Below, in pieces: positions 62,696-64,000 of a DNA stretch of 64,000 nucleotides. The stretch is from Sacculina carcini (taxonomy: Eukaryota; Arthropoda; Thecostraca; Sacculinidae). How positions within the stretch are numbered: the stretch's first letter is position 1; every line of letters starts with the position of its first letter. A program made the translations under genes and the position numbers. A model generated the notes under the pieces. The model was given only the letters and a program-made list of their open reading frames with translations. It was not told the origin of the DNA and searched no databases. The stretch spans positions 4,752,702-4,816,701 of the forward strand of contig OU696580.1 of assembly GCA_916048095.2 (NCBI GenBank), written 5' to 3'.

Positions 62696-62763
62696 GATAC
62701 TTGTGCACACAAGTTCAACTGACATCGCAAAAACGTCAAAATTGACCGAAATCGGTCATTTTC
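62696..62763 (+). repeat. Reference 68-bp monomer with two 7-2-7 dyads
   Basis: Dyad 1 is ACTTGTG-CA-CACAAGT (62699-62714). Dyad 2 is TGACCGA-AA-TCGGTCA (62743-62758), extendable into flanking AAAAT/ATTTT with one bulged base. Dyad centres are 44 bp apart within a monomer and 24 bp from the next monomer. Common variants change dyad 1 to ACTTACG-CACACGTATG and dyad 2 to TGACCAAAATAGGTCA or TGACCGCAATCGGTCA. Protein-binding or cruciform roles are possible but not shown. Confidence 0.85.
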
Positions 62764-63437
62764 GATACTTGTGCACACAAGTTCAACTGACATCGCAAAA
62801 AACGTCAAAATTGACCAAAATAGGTCATTTTCGATACTTGTGCACACAAGTTCAACTGACATGGAAAAAACGTCAAAATTTACCGAAATCGGTCATTTTC
62901 GATACTTACGCACACGTATGTCACTAACATCCCAAAAACGTCAAAATTGACCAAAATAGGTCATTTTCGATACTTGTGCACACAAGTTCAACTGACATCG
63001 CAAAAACGTCAAAATTGACCGAAATAGGTAATTTTCGATACTTGTGCACACAAGTTCAACTGACATCGCAAAAACGTCAAAATTGACCGAAATCGGTCAT
63101 TTTCGATACTTGTGCACACAAGTTCAACTGACATCGCAAAAAACGTCAAAATTGACCAAAATAGGTAATTTTCGATACTTGTGCACACAAGTTCAACTGA
63201 CATCGCAAAAACGTCAAAATTGACCGAAATCGGTCATTTTCGATACTTGTGCACACAAGCTCAACTGACATCGCAAAAAACGTCAAAACTGACCAAAATA
63301 GGTCATTTTCAATATGGCAAAAACGTCAAAATTGACCGAAATCGGTCATTTTCGATACTTACGCACACGTATGTCACTAACATCCCAAAAACGTCAAAAT
63401 TGACCGAAATCGGTCATTTTCGATACTTGTGCTCACA

Positions 63438-63462
63438 AGTTCAAAGTTCAAGTTCAAGTTCA
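63438..63462 (+). repeat. AGTTCA micro-expansion inside a monomer
   Basis: The usual single AAGTTCAACTG is expanded to four AGTTCA copies, which accounts for the 87-bp monomer at 63422. It looks like simple slippage. Confidence 0.9.
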
Positions 63463-63786
63463 ACTGACATGCCAAAAACGTCAAAATTGACCGAACCCGC
63501 TCATTTTCGATACTTGTGCACAAAAGTTCAACTGACATTCCAAAAACGTCAAAATTGACTGAAATCGGTCATTTTCGATACTTGGGCACACAAGTTCAAC
63601 TGGCATCCCAAAAACGTCAAAATTGACCGAAATCGGTCATTTTTGGATACTTGTGCACAAAAGTTCAACAGACATTCCAAAAACGTCAAAATTGACTGAA
63701 ATCGGTCATTTTCGATACTTGTGCACACAGCAGAAGGCCGAGACACTTTGTCACATTTATTTACATTACTTAGGCCCCTCCCCCTC

Positions 63787-63794
63787 TGACGTCA
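63787..63794. promoter_or_regulatory. CRE/ATF palindrome TGACGTCA
   Basis: A perfect 8-bp cAMP-response-element palindrome, the known target of CREB/ATF bZIP proteins. A chance match is less likely because a second perfect copy and a near copy lie within 180 bp. Confidence 0.45.
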
Positions 63795-63805
63795 TTTTTA
63801 TTTTA

Positions 63806-63826
63806 CCTAACCTAACCCGACCTAAC
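63806..63826. repeat. Short CCTAA telomere-like run
   Basis: Two CCTAA units in tandem, then CCCGA and CCTAAC. CCTAA is the complement of the TTAGG telomere repeat of many arthropods. Short interstitial copies are common, so this alone does not place the window near a chromosome end. Confidence 0.5.
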
Positions 63827-63922
63827 GCTCGACCGCTCGCAAAGCCAGCTTCACACACGCCAGCTGATACACGCCTCCGGCACTAGGCTCAAGTCGCGGC
63901 CAAGCAGCGCGCAGTAACGTGC

Positions 63923-63929
63923 GACGTCA
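63923..63929. promoter_or_regulatory. Near-CRE GACGTCA
   Basis: CGACGTCA here differs by one base from the full palindrome. It is followed by TACCTCGCACCACTCGG, a diverged copy of the sequence after the next CRE. Confidence 0.35.
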
Positions 63930-63962
63930 TACCTCGCACCACTCGGCTCAAGTGAACCGCTA

Positions 63963-63970
63963 TGACGTCA
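63963..63970. promoter_or_regulatory. CRE/ATF palindrome TGACGTCA
   Basis: Second perfect palindrome. It and the near copy start about 40 bp apart and share CGCAC and CCACTCG words downstream, so they look like a diverged tandem duplication. Confidence 0.45.
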
Positions 63971-64000
63971 CACCGCACGCCACTCGACAACAACGCCACA

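Larger units (their letters stand above)
61907..63729 (+). repeat. Satellite of 68-69 bp monomers (26 full-register units plus partial ends)
   Basis: Monomers are phased on GATACTT: 61954, 62023, 62091, 62159, 62228, 62296, 62364, 62432, 62491, 62559, 62627, 62696, 62764, 62833, 62901, 62969, 63037, 63105, 63174, 63242, 63311, 63354, 63422, 63509, 63577, 63646 and 63714. Most spacings are 68 or 69 bp. Exceptions are 59 bp (62432, internal loss), 43 bp (63311, loss of the first dyad) and 87 bp (63422, gain). Divergence between monomers is higher than between cores of the first satellite. Open frames through it are repeats of one monomer translation and are not genes. Confidence 0.95.
63730..64000 (+). 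other. Single-copy CpG-rich flank, no gene recognised
   Basis: Satellite homology stops after GCACACAG. The rest is non-repetitive and rich in CpG, unlike everything before it. It contains two perfect TGACGTCA palindromes, one near match, a CCTAA-type run and a diverged direct repeat: CACTAGGCTCAAGT ending at 63894 and CACTCGGCTCAAGT ending at 63953. No splice-bounded or start-codon-supported coding region is convincing in 271 bases. It may be the start of a CpG-island promoter for a gene outside the window, or a different repeat. Confidence 0.6.

Noticed and set aside
62531-63203. Minus-strand frames starting MSVELVCTSIEN as a repeat protein
   Set aside because: They are in-phase readings of two or three 68-bp monomers, broken wherever a monomer is 69 bp, with no evidence of selection on the frame.
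63806-63826. Chromosome end (telomere)
   Set aside because: Only two CCTAA units are in tandem and single-copy sequence continues beyond them.
63623-63886. Open frame across the satellite end and the CpG-rich flank as an exon
   Set aside because: The first half is satellite translation and the second half is unrelated flank. There is no domain, and the ATG lies in the satellite.

Overview
The window is almost entirely tandemly repeated, non-coding DNA from a eukaryotic chromosome. I find no gene I can support. Long perfect simple-repeat arrays, a 200-N scaffold gap, a second short-period satellite and a CpG-rich flank with CCTAA telomere-like words suggest an arthropod, perhaps an insect, assembled from long reads. 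That placement is a weak inference from sequence style only.

Region 1 (1-61706) is one composite satellite. Each unit is a nearly invariant 192-bp core followed by a variable array of the 9-mer AAAGAAAAT. I count 118 cores: one partial at the left edge, 116 complete or nearly so, and one cut by the gap. Arrays run from 66 to 1286 bp. Each core carries TATATATA and TATAAA words, a degenerate Pol III A box (TGGCCGGACCG) and, 42 bp further on, a consensus B box (GGTTCGAATCC). It therefore looks tRNA-derived or SINE-like, although it cannot fold as a tRNA. Single-base core variants and array markers recur in fixed order, which reveals higher-order repeats: a 3.3-kb block at the left, then a family of blocks of 2.5 to 7.6 kb, each usually opened by a core reading GCACTGTATA.

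Region 2 (61707-61906) is a 200-N gap, so the adjacency of regions 1 and 3 is a scaffolding claim.

Region 3 (61907-63729) is an unrelated satellite of 68-69 bp monomers. The consensus monomer holds two 16-bp dyads, each with 7-bp arms and a 2-bp spacer.

Region 4 (63730-64000) is single-copy, CpG-rich sequence with two perfect TGACGTCA (CRE/ATF) palindromes, a third near match and a short CCTAA run. It could be the edge of a promoter or CpG island, but no coding exon is evident.

Long open frames across region 1 are artefacts of a 9-bp repeat that has no stop codon in five of six frames. The main candidate for something undescribed is the large array of TFIIIC-type promoter cores embedded in C-poor, A-rich spacers, with no TTTT terminator that I could find on the + strand anywhere in 61.7 kb.
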